From positions 23,185,251 through 23,249,250 of the forward strand of contig CM076847.1 in the NCBI GenBank assembly GCA_039519185.1: DNA of 64,000 bases. Direction: 5' to 3'. Positions 45,846 to 57,185 of this stretch are shown here, in pieces. The stretch comes from Astragalus membranaceus (taxonomy: Eukaryota; Streptophyta; Magnoliopsida; Fabales; Fabaceae). The notes below the pieces were generated by a model, which saw only the letters and a list, made by a program, of their open reading frames with translations, was not told the DNA's origin and searched no databases. The position numbers were made by a program, and so were the translations under genes. Position 1 is the first letter of the stretch. Each line of letters opens with the position of its first letter.

Positions 45846-48800
45846 ATGAACTTTAAAATAGATTACTCCCCTGGGAGTAAGATGAGGGAACTCATTAATG
45901 GAGAATTCCAACTAGATAGATATGCCGAATTTAGGCAATGGTATTTCAAGAAATTCTCATCTTGGGAACTAAGTAAGTTCAAAAATGATTTTTATGAAGA
46001 ATTGACCATAACTCAGGATTATATTCCTTTTGTTAGATGGTTTGCTAATCATTTTGTTAATAAAATTAAAAATGAAGCTTTAATCCTTCAGCCAAATAGT
46101 TGGGAAACTACCTTAGAACAAAAGGATACAGAAGCTAAATCTCTTATTTTTCTCAAAGAAATAGAAAGTAAAGATATTACTCTTAAGGAATTAAGTTCTT
46201 TAATGAAAACCCAGAATTACACCAAAGTGTTTTTGGATGGTTTAGAAGAGCAAATAATCTCTCTTAAAGAGGACTTATTATCTTTAAAAGATATGTTTGA
46301 AAAACAAATTTTTCAACAAAAATTAATCCAGGATAATATGAACAAGCCCAAGGCACCAATGGTTGCTGAAGACCAACCTTCCTTACCCGTAAAGGGTTTT
46401 AAGCCAAGGGAGGATACAAATGATATTTATAATCAATTTATTTATACAAATAATACAGATGATTTTTATAATCAATTTATTTTTAATATGGATAGACCAC
46501 CTGGGTTAAAAAATAAAAAGCAAAAGAGCTTTAATAGAACTTATAAAAAGTTTAATAGAAACAAGGAGTTTTATAAATATCCTTATAAGAAAAAATTTAA
46601 AACAAATTTTTATAAAAATAAACCCAAGCAAGACACTTTCCAAAATAAAGGAAAACGGAGAGCCCATAAGTTGGACATTACTTGCCACAATTATGACGAG
46701 ACAAAACATTATGACAACCAATGCTGGACTAATATAGCCCTGAACGCCTTGGAGGATGGACAATCAAGGACTCAATTAAAAAAGGTTCTACCTATTGCTT
46801 CTAAATCAGAACAGGACTCTTCAAATAACATAGAATGTATCAATAGTGATACTTCTCCAAGTTCTAATATTGACAACAATAGCTGTCAAAACAATAATTT
46901 TAATATTGACAACAATAGCTGTCAAAACAATAGTTTTAATATTGACAACAATAGCTGTCAAAACAATAATTTGGATAGCTGTCAAAACAATAGTTTTGAT
47001 ATTCACGACAACAGCTGTCAAAATAGTAATTTGAATAGCTGTCAAGACAATAATTGGAATCGTTGGAAATCCACTAGTGAAATAGATGGATTAAATGCTC
47101 TTAATAAAGAACAAAGAGAACCTCAAAAAATTTTTGAGTTAATCAAGAAAAGCCCCAGGAAAGAAACACCTCTTATTACAGGTGCACCTTACCAGGTAAG
47201 TGAGATTTTTTCTAAATTTAGAAAATCAAACATTAAAGAAACTCATGTTTCTATTAATGATTTGAAAAGAGAAATAAATCTCTTAAAATCTGGAATGGTT
47301 CAGATCAAGAAAAATAATATCAGTATGTCTTCCCTAGAGATTCCTGGTAATCGGGAAAAAACCCCTTTTATTTCTACTATTCCTTCTAGCAATAATATTG
47401 CTAGTGAAAAATATTCGTTACACAAAGTAACTTCACAAAAATGGTTTGTGAAAATAACTTTGGTTATTAATAAGAATTTTATTTTAGAAAATTCTCAAAA
47501 ATATTATGTCTCGGTTATTAAAGAAGAACCTATAGTTCAACCTCCAATAAAAATTGAAGGTAGTAAAAATAATTCTTTAGAAAATTCCGGTAAGGAAATA
47601 AATAAGTTAGCAACAATGTTTGCTAATCAGGATATTAGTAATAAGTTAGCAACAATGTTTGCTAATCAGGGTATTAGTAATACCTACGATTATGAGAAAA
47701 TAAATCTCATATATGCTTCAAAGCAAATAGAGAAATATTATTATAAAAGACCTTCTCCTCAGGATTTATTATTGGAGGAAAATGAGTCTTATCAGAATTC
47801 ATATTCTGGTAAACAAATCTATGAATGGAACATAGATGGCTTAAATGATAAGCAAATTAGTGATACAGTACATAAAATGATTATGTACTCTACTGTTTGT
47901 AAACAGCATGGAAATAATGATAGTTCCATTGCTACGTTCATAGCCACTGGCTTTACTGGACAGTTAAAAGATTGGTGGAATCATTATACCCAGAAAAGGG
48001 ATATATTATCCCATAAAAAAGCCCTCAAAGGAATCAAGGATGATCAATTAAGATCACAATTAGTCTTATTAATCAACTCTGACTATAATTATAGTTCAGA
48101 TAGAGAATCTTCAAATGAAGATATAGATATTATCCAAGATTCTTCTGAATCATCATCTCCAGGCAACAATGATTGCCAATATAATAAAGTAAATTATTGG
48201 AAATCCATAGTAGATATGAATGGACTAAATGTTCTCACTGAAGAACAAGATAAAGCCTTAAAGGCTTTAGATTCCATAAAAAATGGAACGATGAGAAGAA
48301 AAATGGTAGATATTCTTATGAGAAAATATTCTAAAAAGGAAACTCCTCTAATCATAGAGGCACCTTATCAAATAAGTAAAGTTTTATCTAGATTCCAAGA
48401 ATCCAGTAGCAAAGAAAAACCCATTTCTATAAATGATCTAAAAAGAGGAATCGATACTTTGAAAAATGAAATTTCCCAAATAAAGAAAGACAATATTAAC
48501 TTGTCTCAAAGAATTTCTGTTTTAGAAAACCCTAGTAAAACAGAGTCTTCTTCAAGTAATTATCTTTCTATTTTAAATAGAATAACTTCTCAAAAATGGT
48601 TTGTGAAGATTGGTATTATTATCAATGGGAATTTTATTTTGAAAAATAAAATTGCTCTAGTTGATAGTGGAGCAGATTTAAATTGTATTCAAGAAGGAAT
48701 TATCCCTACTAAGTATTTTTCAAAAACTTTTAAATTACCAAATGCACATATCTGCAAACAGGGTATTTATATACCTACTTCATTTATTTTAGTTAAGGAT

Positions 48801-50327
48801 TTAACCCATGGTGCTATATTAAGTACACCTTTCTTGCATAATATTATGCCTATTAAAAATATTGATCAAAATGGTATTATCACCATTATTGATAATAAAG
48901 AAATTATTTTCAATTTCATTACAGATCCTCATACAAGGATAATTAATGAAGTTAAGGATATTCTTTCTAATAAAGAAAAACAAATATGTTTCCTTAAAAA
49001 AGAGGTTAATATTTTCAATATTAATGATCATCTTAATAAAGATGGTACTAAGAAACAAATCAAATTAATTAAACAACAATTTGTTTCTGAGGTATGCAAT
49101 GATTTACCAAATGCTTTTTGGAGTAGGAAACAACATATTGTTTCTCTGCCCTATATTGATGATTTTAACGAAAATCAAATTTCTACAAAGGCTAGATCAG
49201 CCCAAATAAATCAAGAATATCTTGATCTTTGTAAAAAAGAAATTAATTCTCTTTTGGAAAAAAGATTAATTAGAACAGCGTTTTATGTAAATAAAAATGC
49301 TGAGAAGGAACGAGGTGTTCCAAGATTAGTTATAAACTATAAATCTTTAAATAAAGTTTTGAAATGGATTAGGTATCCAATACCTAATAAAAAAAAAGAT
49401 TTATTGGATAGGCTTAATGAAGCCTTAATTTTTTCAAAATTTGATATGAAGTCAGGTTACTGGCAAATTCAGATTAATGAATCTGATGAGTATAAAACAG
49501 CATTTACAGTTCCATTTGGTCACTATGAATGGAATGTAATGCCTTTTGGGCTTAAAAATGCCCCCTCTGAATTCCAAAATATTATGAATGACATATTTAA
49601 TCCTTATACGGATTACATGATAGTATATATAGATGATGTCTTAGTATTTTCTAAGACTATTAGTCAACATTTTAAACATCTTAAAAATTTTAAGAATATT
49701 GTGAAAAATAATGGTTTAGTTTTGTCTGCTTCAAAGATGAAGCTTTTTCAAACTAAGATTAGATTCTTAGGTCATGAAATTGACCAAGGGAAAATTATCC
49801 CTATAAGTAGAAGTATAGAATTCGCTTCTAAATTTCCTGATGAAATTCTGGAAAAGAAGCAATTACAAAGATTCTTAGGAAGCCTGAATTATATTTCAGA
49901 CTATTATAAAAACCTAGCCCAAGATACAGCCTTATTATATAATAGGCTTAGAAAAAATGCTGGCCCATGGACTGAAGCCCATACCAAGACAATCCAATAT
50001 ATTAAAAACAGGGTTAAAACCCTTCCTTGTCTAAACTTGGCAAACCCAAAGTTTTTTAAAATTGTTGAAACAGACGCCTCTAATATAGGTTATGGAGGAA
50101 TTCTCAAACAACTTGACCCAAGTACTTCTAAAGAAGTGTTAGTTAGGTTTACTTCGGGTAAATGGAATCCGACCCAATTAAAATATTCTACTGTCAAAAA
50201 AGAAATGCTTTCAATTATTAAATGCATTTCTAAATTTCAAGATGACTTATTAAATCAAAAATTCTTGTTAAGAATTGATTGCAGTTCTGCAAAACAAATT
50301 ATTGAAAAAGATAAATCTGGTTTCTAA
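45846..50327 (+). pseudogene. Caulimovirid polyprotein (capsid-like, protease, RT, RNase H), 1493 codons open, RNase H end frameshifted
   Basis: One open frame. In order: N-terminal helical region; basic Lys/Tyr/Phe-rich region (residues 225-270); a zinc-knuckle relic at about 280 (CHNYDETKHYDNQC, second Cys is Tyr); an Asn/Cys/Gln-rich repeat (341-400); block 1 (404-550); a 13-residue tandem repeat (about 584-611); a capsid-like segment (WNIDGLND, GFTGQLKDWW at about 701-711); block 2, a copy of block 1 (782-935); protease ALVDSGADLN (about 937); RT with YIDDVLVFS (about 1261); RNase H with ETDASNIGYGG (about 1407). A frameshift near 50315 truncates RNase H; its tail lies in another frame (to 50460). 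It would copy pregenomic RNA into DNA. The long open frame suggests recent insertion; the frameshift, the damaged zinc knuckle and the duplicated blocks suggest it is defective. Confidence 0.88.
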
Positions 50328-50443
50328 ACAAATTTTTGCAAATTGGCAAGCTCAATTATCAGTTTTTGATTTTGATATTGAATACATTAAAGGTGAAAAT
50401 AATTCACTAGCTGATTTCTTAACACGTGAATTTCTGCAGGGAA

Positions 50444-51787
50444 ATGACAACCCCACATAGGGGAAGAGGCCGTGGTCCAGGTGGCCGTGGCAGAGGAAGG
50501 AGTAGCAATATGCTACCCTACCAACAAGAACCAAGTGTCCCTCTTCTAGGAGATTGGACAACAGTATACCCTAATAGGGGAAGAACTATGCAGCAATTGC
50601 CTGCTCCTCCGAAGAAAGAAGATATTTCTTCTTCTTCTGGAACAAAACAAAGCTCTTATGCAGAGGCTATTGTTAATGACTCTCCTCAAGAGCAAACTCA
50701 AGAATATTTTGAGAATCCAATAACTGAGGACATCATGTATATTGATGATGAAGACCTCAGTATTACAAAAGATCCTTGGTCAATAAAGACCAGGTACCTC
50801 GAATCCAGAGGATACCCAGGATTATATGGTAAATCAAGACCACACTTAGAAATTTTATTATTAGTTACTGAATCAGTAACCATTACTCATCACCATCAAA
50901 ATAACAATCCTCAAAGTTTTATAAACTTTAGCAAATGTCACATTAACAAAATCCTTCTTCCAAGAGAATGGGGATTAAACCCAAATGGGGAAAAAGCAAT
51001 AAAAATTGCTGAAAATTCTTATGCATATTTTAATTATTGGGATTATATCCAGGCTTTTTCTAAAGCTTTTTATTATCAGAACCCGAAAAACAAACATTCA
51101 TGGTTCTTTAGTATTAACCCAGAAGTGGTTAATAAACCGATACCAAATTGGTTTTACAATTGGTGGCAAAAATTTGGGCCATCTTTGGAAATTCTTCCAA
51201 AAGAGTTATTGGAATTATACAACTCTTGGTGCGACAATAGTCCTCTTATAACAAAAATAGCTTCGAGTAAGCTTATTATAGGACAATGTCCATGCCTTTT
51301 CTTCATCAAGTTTCAAATCCCATGGATATGGAGGTGGTCTATGACCATTGGAAAAAACCAAAGAAATATTCCTATACTTAGAAGAAATTTCTTCTATAAA
51401 TGGTGGATCAGAATGGATCCTGAAGATCTCAAAAAATTAATATCTCAGGTCTTATCTAATATCAATGAAGATAAAGAAAATGGTTTAAATAATGTTAATC
51501 TCCAAAATTTGTCTATGGCAAATTTAAAGCATTACTTCCAGAAAAAGTACCCTCAAGAATCTGAGGAAGAAATTATGGTCAGAACTCTTGATCACATGAA
51601 GACACAATTCTTCAGCACGTTTCAAGTTAAAGAAATGTCAACATCCTCACAGGGATCTATTGAGCCTAGCGAGATGGATTGTTTAGCTGGGGAATCGCAG
51701 CAAGATGATGAACCTTATCCAGAAGATTTCTGGGATGCCATGATCCAATCCATGACTAAGCATGTAAAAGGAAAAGGACAAGAATAG
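50444..51787 (+). CDS. Pararetroviral 3' ORF, 447 aa, function not established
   Basis: The first in-frame ATG is at 50444 (MTTPHRGRGRGPGGRGRGRS); an open frame exists from 50426 without ATG. The start overlaps the out-of-frame end of the RNase H region. The N-terminus is Gly/Arg-rich (RNA-binding-like), followed by a disordered region and a globular part with many Trp and aromatic residues (PREWGLNP, NWFYNWWQKFGP, IPWIWRWSM), then an acidic tail. A similar protein follows the RT in many plant endogenous caulimovirids (family recollection); a role as transactivator or movement factor is not shown. The frame is intact. Confidence 0.7.
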   Translation: MTTPHRGRGRGPGGRGRGRSSNMLPYQQEPSVPLLGDWTTVYPNRGRTMQQLPAPPKKEDISSSSGTKQSSYAEAIVNDSPQEQTQEYFENPITEDIMYIDDEDLSITKDPWSIKTRYLESRGYPGLYGKSRPHLEILLLVTESVTITHHHQNNNPQSFINFSKCHINKILLPREWGLNPNGEKAIKIAENSYAYFNYWDYIQAFSKAFYYQNPKNKHSWFFSINPEVVNKPIPNWFYNWWQKFGPSLEILPKELLELYNSWCDNSPLITKIASSKLIIGQCPCLFFIKFQIPWIWRWSMTIGKNQRNIPILRRNFFYKWWIRMDPEDLKKLISQVLSNINEDKENGLNNVNLQNLSMANLKHYFQKKYPQESEEEIMVRTLDHMKTQFFSTFQVKEMSTSSQGSIEPSEMDCLAGESQQDDEPYPEDFWDAMIQSMTKHVKGKGQE

Positions 51788-51959
51788 GTGTCACAATTAA
51801 AAGCATGATCACATGCCAAGATTTGGTGGGAGACACGCAATTATGCTGTCGACAATTTACCTTTTTAATTTTGTATTTTTGTCTTTTGAACTTTGTCGTT
51901 TTTCATTCAATTATGTGTCGATGGGGCCCAATGTGTACCCGGCATAATTAAGTGAAATT

Positions 51960-52215
51960 TTGTCGTTTTTTGTAACCGGCTACCGAATTCCACAGTAGCC
52001 CTTTTACCGGCTTAAATAGTAAGCCTTAGTTTGCCTATATAAGGCATTTTGTTTTCCTTTCTTAGGCAGAGCTTCGCCTACCCCTCTCTCTCTTGTAACA
52101 TACCTCTCTCTCCTCTTGTAAACACTTCTCTTATAAATATAATCTCTGAGTTCTGAAGATAGGACTTCTCCTCTTCTTCTCTATTCTGAAGACGAATAAG
52201 GTAATACTTTACATG
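51960..52215 (+). promoter_or_regulatory. Probable pararetroviral promoter and leader start
   Basis: CTATATAAGG at 52035-52044 is a strong TATA box, with pyrimidine-rich leader sequence after it (cctctctctcttgtaac, then ctctctctcctcttg). It sits downstream of the last ORF, where caulimovirids place the pregenomic RNA promoter. TATAAATATAATC at 52134 could serve as poly(A) region for the terminally redundant RNA. Confidence 0.65.
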
Positions 52216-52292
52216 TTTTTCCATAGCTAAGCTTGTGTTGTGGTAAGCTGGTTCTCATGAACTGGCATTAATAGATGAATATATATATATAT

Positions 52293-52634
52293 CCATTTAG
52301 CAATATCAGGGGGTGCAATTAACAACAACATATGGATCAGTCCAATCAACTTGGCCCATATCCACTACATACAAGCTCGATACGCTTGGAGGGTTCAGAT
52401 CGCCTCCACAAATCCGACGATCCACAACGAACAACAATTTCCTATAAATACCGGCTCGCATAGCCATTTATACGGTACACACTCTTCCCTTGCAAATTCA
52501 CTAGCTTATTCTCATATTGACTTGAGCGTCGGAGCTGTTTTCCAGGTACCCCCCTGGGTGCTCACTGACCTCTTACCAGGGTAGCAAGAGACCTACCAAC
52601 AGCAGCCGACCAAAATACTGTTAGGTACTGAACA
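52293..52634 (+). repeat. 5' LTR of member 2, first 23 bp missing
   Basis: Begins CCATTTAGCAATATCAGGGG directly after ATATATATAT; the intact 3' copy has TGTTCTGG and 15 more bases before this point. Contains TATAAATACCGG (52444) as TATA region. Ends GGTACTGAACA followed by the primer-binding site at 52635. Confidence 0.9.
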
Positions 52635-52702
52635 TTGGCGACCACAGTGGGAGATATCAATCTTTCACATCATCACTACTCGAAATTTTCTCTTGCTATT
52701 CC

Positions 52703-54398
52703 ATGGCTCCTAGGGGCAGACCCCGGGTTCAGAGCGTAGCCATACCTGCACCCCGACCAGAGAAGACCCCCGAGGGTCAAGTCGCCAGTTTGCCTAATGA
52801 GGGCAACGTCGCCAGCTTGCTTAATGAGGGCAATGTCCCCAGCCCGCCTTATGAGGGCAACGTGGCCAGCCTACCTGACGAGGGCCCTAGTCAGCATGCC
52901 CAACCATCAAATGTAGGCCAACTTTTGGATCTCCTCGCCAGCCGCACTCAAGCGATGCTGCAACAGGAAGCTCGCCTAAGACAGATAGAAAGGCGTGTAG
53001 CTTCCCTACCCGAGAAGCCTCCTCCGATAACGGTGGCTTCAAGGCGTCACCGGTCTCCCCCTCGAAGAAACCTCGTCCATCGTTCTCCCCAGAGGCGAAG
53101 GTATGTGCACCGGTCTCCCCCTCGGCGGCGCAGGCACGGAGGGTCGGGCTCACCTCCGAGGACCCCTCCGTCCCCTCCAGATGATATCTACCAATCTCAC
53201 GACTCCCATTCCAGGACCTCCTCACGCGCATCCCTCGACTCTCGTGAGAGACCAAGGAACCGGGTCAATGCCCATCGGAGGCACCATAGGGGATCGCCCT
53301 CGAGGAGATCCCCCGACTGAGGCAGGTATCACGAGTTGAACTATGAGGACGCCTCCCCCCGGAACTCAAGAGGGTTTTCAGAAGAAGGACCGTTCACTCG
53401 AAGGGTGGACGAATGCCGGATCCCAAGGGCCTTGGAGAAGCTGCCAGCCCTTAAGATGTATGACGGAACCAGAGGTCCGGACCGCCATCTGGCACACTTC
53501 TCACTAATGATGCGCTATAGAGGCGCCAGGGAGCCTGTCCACTGCAAAATCTTCCCCCTCACTCTCGAGAATTCTGCATTAGAGTGGCTTCAAGAGCTGA
53601 GGCCGAACTCCATCTCCTCATGGGGGAAGTTGGCGAGAATGTTCACAGCTCGATTCACAGCCTCCCGGTTGAAACCTAAGTCTGAAGAAGTGCTAAGGGC
53701 CGTCAGGCAGCACGACGATGAGACACTCAGAGAGTACATTGAGCGTTTCAACAAGGAGGCCTCATGTGTCCGAAACTTGGAAGACAGGCAGAGGCTGTTT
53801 TGGATGAAAGACGGATTGAGAAAGGGGAGTCTTTTCCATATGGATGTAGGTATCAACAAACCTAGGAACTTAGGAGAGTTCCTTCGAAGGTCTCAGAAGT
53901 ACATGGATTACGAAGAGGATGACATGGCTTACCGAGAGACAGCCAAGGTCGGGGGCGACAGGGAAGACGCCCGCGAAGTCCGCCAGTGAAAAGTAACAGG
54001 AGGCGGGCATCGCGCGGCACGACCCCGCAAATTCACCGAACATACCCCCCTCATCACGACTCGGTCCAGGATCCTAGCTGAATGCGCTAACGCCGAGTTC
54101 AGAAACGTCAAGAGACCGGAGCCTTTGGTGCTGAAAGATGGCCAGACCCCTCGAAGAAATGGTGCCGCTATCACCGAACCAGAGGCCACGATACCAATGG
54201 CTGCCGTGCCCTCAGAGATGACATTGAGGAAATGATCCAGAAAGGCAAACTGCAGCAGTACGTGAGGAAAGAAGAAGAACCAAATGGCTCACGCAAAAGA
54301 GCCCGATCCCCCAGAAGAAGATCTAGATCCCCTAGGAAGGGGAAGACACCAGTCGGGGAGGGGGTCAAAGGAGAGGAGAGCGAATCTTTCGAGAAGTA
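52703..54398 (+). pseudogene. Ty3/gypsy gag of member 2; one CGA-to-TGA type stop, further breaks after 53989
   Basis: The frame from ATG 52703 (MAPRGRPRVQSVAIPA) to 53989 is broken only by TGA at 53318-53320, where member 1 has CGA (Arg). It contains NEGNVAS-type 9-13-residue repeats (residues 35-65), the Arg/Ser-rich SPPRRR tract, and the Gag domain (MYDGTRGPDRHLAHF, LTLENSALEWLQELRP, ISSWGKLARMF, LREYIERFNKEASCVRN). After several stops the tail reappears (WCRYHRTRGHDTNGCRAL and EEMIQKGKLQQYV, near 54155-54260), which is the Cys/His region and linker of Tat gag. Confidence 0.87.
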
Positions 54399-54426
54399 AG
54401 ACACCCGTAAATCCAAAGGAAGGCCA

Positions 54427-55375
54427 GTGGCCATGGTGATTCACGGAAGCAACCCCCTTAATGAGTGGGGGTCAAACAAGTCATTGAAGAGAAAGTGGAA
54501 GGAAATCTTAAGTGTGGCATCAACCTCAGCCCCTATGAAAGGACCAACCAGACCGCCTTTATCCTTTGAGGATAAGGATCTGCTTGATGGAAAGCCGAAT
54601 AAGCATGTCCCGTTGCTCATCTCTGCCATCATGGCCAACAAGGAGGTAAGAAGAATCCTGGTCGACCAGGGAAGCGCTGTGGACATCATTTTTGAGGACT
54701 TGCTGCCAATGTTGAACATATCCCCCAATGACCTGACTCCATACCAAGGAGGGGATCTAACAGGTTTCAACGGGTCAAAAACTAAACCGCTGGGCCACCT
54801 GGAGTTGATGGTCACCTATGGAGACCCTGATGGCAAAGCGCCTTTGTTCAGAACTGTGAAGACAGCCTTCCTAGTCTTCCCCTGCAAGTCGGTCTACCAA
54901 TGCATCATTGGGAGACCCACACTGGGCAAGATGGAGGCAGTAACATCAACGGTACACCTTAAAATGAAGTTCTACAGCCTGGAAAATAAGGTGGTAACCC
55001 TCCAAGCAGATCTAGGTGCGGCACGTAGGTGTTTTTATATGAGCATGAAGGATGAAAGAGAGACTGCTGGTGTGAAAGTCTCGAATAATGATCTTGAAAA
55101 AGATGAGGTGTGTTTGACAGATTGGGATGCCAGAAGTGAGTCAGACAGTAAAGAAAAGGAGGAAGATTCCACCCCTACGGGGGAGCCAAAAGAGCGTGTG
55201 AAGAGGTGCAAGCCATGCGATGAGTGTTCTGACCTCCTCGAAGAGGTTAAAGAGAAACTCATTATCCACCCAAGTGAGAAGGGGGACCTGTTTCCTTGAT
55301 CTGAAGCGGATGGGACGGGGATACCACTTGAGGTAGCCCGCCACCATACAGCTGTTGATCATAATACCTAGAACG
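54427..55375 (+). pseudogene. Tat-type aspartic protease and RT start of member 2; pol cut at about 55375
   Basis: An open frame of 290 codons (54427-55299): KSLKRKWKEILSVAST, FEDKDLLDGKPNKHVPLLI, the catalytic stretch RRILVDQGSAVDIIF (about residue 75), then GFNGSKTKPLG and FLVFPCKSVYQCIIGRPTL, all as in Tat-type proteases. After the stop, the words GIPLEVARHHTAVDHNT (to about 55375) correspond to the start of RT as in element B (GVPPEVACHHLAVNPEA). The rest of pol is missing. The protease would process Gag-Pol; here it has an intact active site but no pol to release. Confidence 0.85.
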
Positions 55376-55589
55376 CTCTTAAGCTAAAGAAATTGGTTGT
55401 ATGAGCCTTGCTTTCATAATAATGTAGTAGCGTGGATTGATAACACGCAAAAAATGAATGAATAAAATGCTTACTCTTTACGATTCAAAATTATCATGTT
55501 GGCAACATTTGCTATCACCTACAAAATAGAAAGCAGCCAGCGCCCATGAGGCGCCATGTGAAAGTAACTAGCGCCCCAAATTAAACTCC

Positions 55590-56130
55590 GCCACGAGGCA
55601 CGAAGCGACTTTAAACGGATCGCAACCTCTGACGGGGGAGTTAGATTCAGCCGAGTCTGATAAACTGCCCCTAGAGTCCCACGAGGTGAGAAGCGACTTT
55701 AAACGTGTCGCAACCTCTGATGGGCGAGTTAGGTTCAGCCGAGTCTGATAAATTGCCCCCAGAGTCCCGCGAGGTGAGAAGCGACTTTAAACGTGTCGCA
55801 ACCTCTGATGGGCAAGTTAGATTCAGCCGAGTCTGATAAACTGCCCCCAGAGTCCCGCGAGGTGAGAAGCGACTTTAAACGTGTCGCAACCTCTGATGGG
55901 CGAGTTAGATTCAGCTGAGTCTGATAAACTGCCCCCAGAGTCCCGCGAGGTGAGAAGCGACTTTAAACGTGTCGCAACCTCTGATGGGCAAGCCAGATTC
56001 AGCCGAGTCTGATAAACTGCCCCCAGAGTCCCGTGAGGGGAGAAGCAACTTTAAACGTGTCGCGACCTCTGATGGGCGACTTAAATTCTGATCGATTCTG
56101 ATAAACTGCCCCCGAAGTTGACTTTGCCAC
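55590..56130. repeat. Tandem array, about 88-bp unit, six copies (member 2)
   Basis: Unit words: CGCAACCTCTGATGGGCGAG, TTAGATTCAGCCGAGTCTG, ATAAACTGCCCCCAGAGTCC, CGAGGTGAGAAGCGACTTTA. This is the reverse complement of the member 1 array, in keeping with the opposite orientation of the two elements. Confidence 0.92.
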
Positions 56131-56219
56131 GGGGCACGAAGCGGTATATTGAAACATCTGATGGGCAAGTTTGATTCAGACCCCTCTAACAGACTGCCTC
56201 TAGAATAAGTCAAAAAAAC

Positions 56220-56965
56220 AGCCAGCGCCCATGAGGGCGCCAAGAGAGCAGCCAGCGCCCATGAGGGCGCCTGGCAGGGCGCCAAGACAATAGCCAGCGC
56301 CCAAGAGGGCGCCTGGCAGGGCGCCAAGACAGCAGCCAGCGCCCATGAGGGCGCCTGGTAGGGCGCCAAGACAACAGCCAGCGCCCAAGAGGGGGCCTGG
56401 TAGGGGGCCAATGAAAAAAGAGGTCAGCGCCCAGAAAGGCGCCTGGCAGGGCGCCAAGACAGCAGCCAGCGCCTATGAGGGCGCCTGGCAGGGTGCCAAC
56501 TCAAAAAGAGGTCAGCGCCCATGAGGGCGCCTGGCAGGGCGCCAAGACAGCAGCCAGCACCCATGAGGGCGCCTGGCAAGGCGCCAAGTCAAAAAGCAGC
56601 CAGCACCCAAGAGGGCGCCTGGCAGGGCGCCAAGTCAAAAAGCAGCCAGCGCCCATGAGGGCGCCTGACAGGGCGCCAAGACAACAGCCAGCGCCCATGA
56701 GGGCGCCTGGCAGGGCGCCAAGTCAAAAAGCAGTCAGTGCCCAAGAGGGCGCCTGGCTGGGCCCCATTGAAAAAAGAGGCCAGCGCCCATGAGGGCACCT
56801 GGCAGGGTGCCAAGACAACAGTCAGCGCCCAAGAGGGCGCCTGGTAGGGCCCCAATGAAAAAAGAGGCCAGCGCCCATGAGGGCGCCAAGACAGCAGCCA
56901 GCGGCCATATGGGCGCCTGGTAGGGCGCCAAGTCAAAAAGCAGCCAGCGCCCATGAGGGCAAGAA
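56220..56965. repeat. GGCGCC-rich tandem array of member 2 (42-46-bp unit)
   Basis: Unit: AGCGCCCATGAGGGCGCC, TGGCAGGGCGCCAAG, then ACAGCAGCC or TCAAAAAGCAGCC. About 17 copies. Each unit contains nested inverted GGCGCC words, so the RNA or single strand would fold strongly. Confidence 0.92.
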
Positions 56966-57185
56966 CGTGTGCCCGAGACCATCCAACGCGTGCCAATTAT
57001 AAACCTAAGAAACAAGCCACATAACGATGAAACATAGACGTTTCAAAAAGTAATACAAATATTAGCGGACAATGACATCAAAGTCAACCCCGTAAGGGTA
57101 AAGTGTAATACATCCATTAAGCAAGACACATAACGAAACTCGACAAGTCAAAGAGAAATTACAAAATCAAGCAACAAAGAAATAA

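Larger units (their letters stand above)
44893..52280 (+). mobile_element. Endogenous pararetrovirus (Caulimoviridae), about one genome length
   Basis: Order: tRNA-Met-type primer-binding site at the left edge, a ~515-bp leader, three ORFs (135, 1493 and 447 codons), then a promoter with TATATAAGG and a CT-rich leader, ending against TA repeats. The 7.4-kb size is right for a caulimovirid genome opened at the minus-strand discontinuity. There is no LTR. RT-RNase H without integrase separates it from gypsy elements. I do not recognise a 30K-type movement protein. Genus is not assigned; insertion in TA repeats is a known habit of endogenous caulimovirids, including florendoviruses. Confidence 0.85.

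Noticed and set aside
45846..50327. Ty3/gypsy retrotransposon instead of a pararetrovirus
   Set aside because: No LTRs, no integrase after RNase H, tRNA-Met-type primer site without LTR, and an extra Gly/Arg-rich ORF after RNase H fit a caulimovirid.
56220..56965. CRISPR-like regular repeats
   Set aside because: Units are directly adjacent diverged tandem copies with no unique spacers, inside a plant LTR element; not a CRISPR array.
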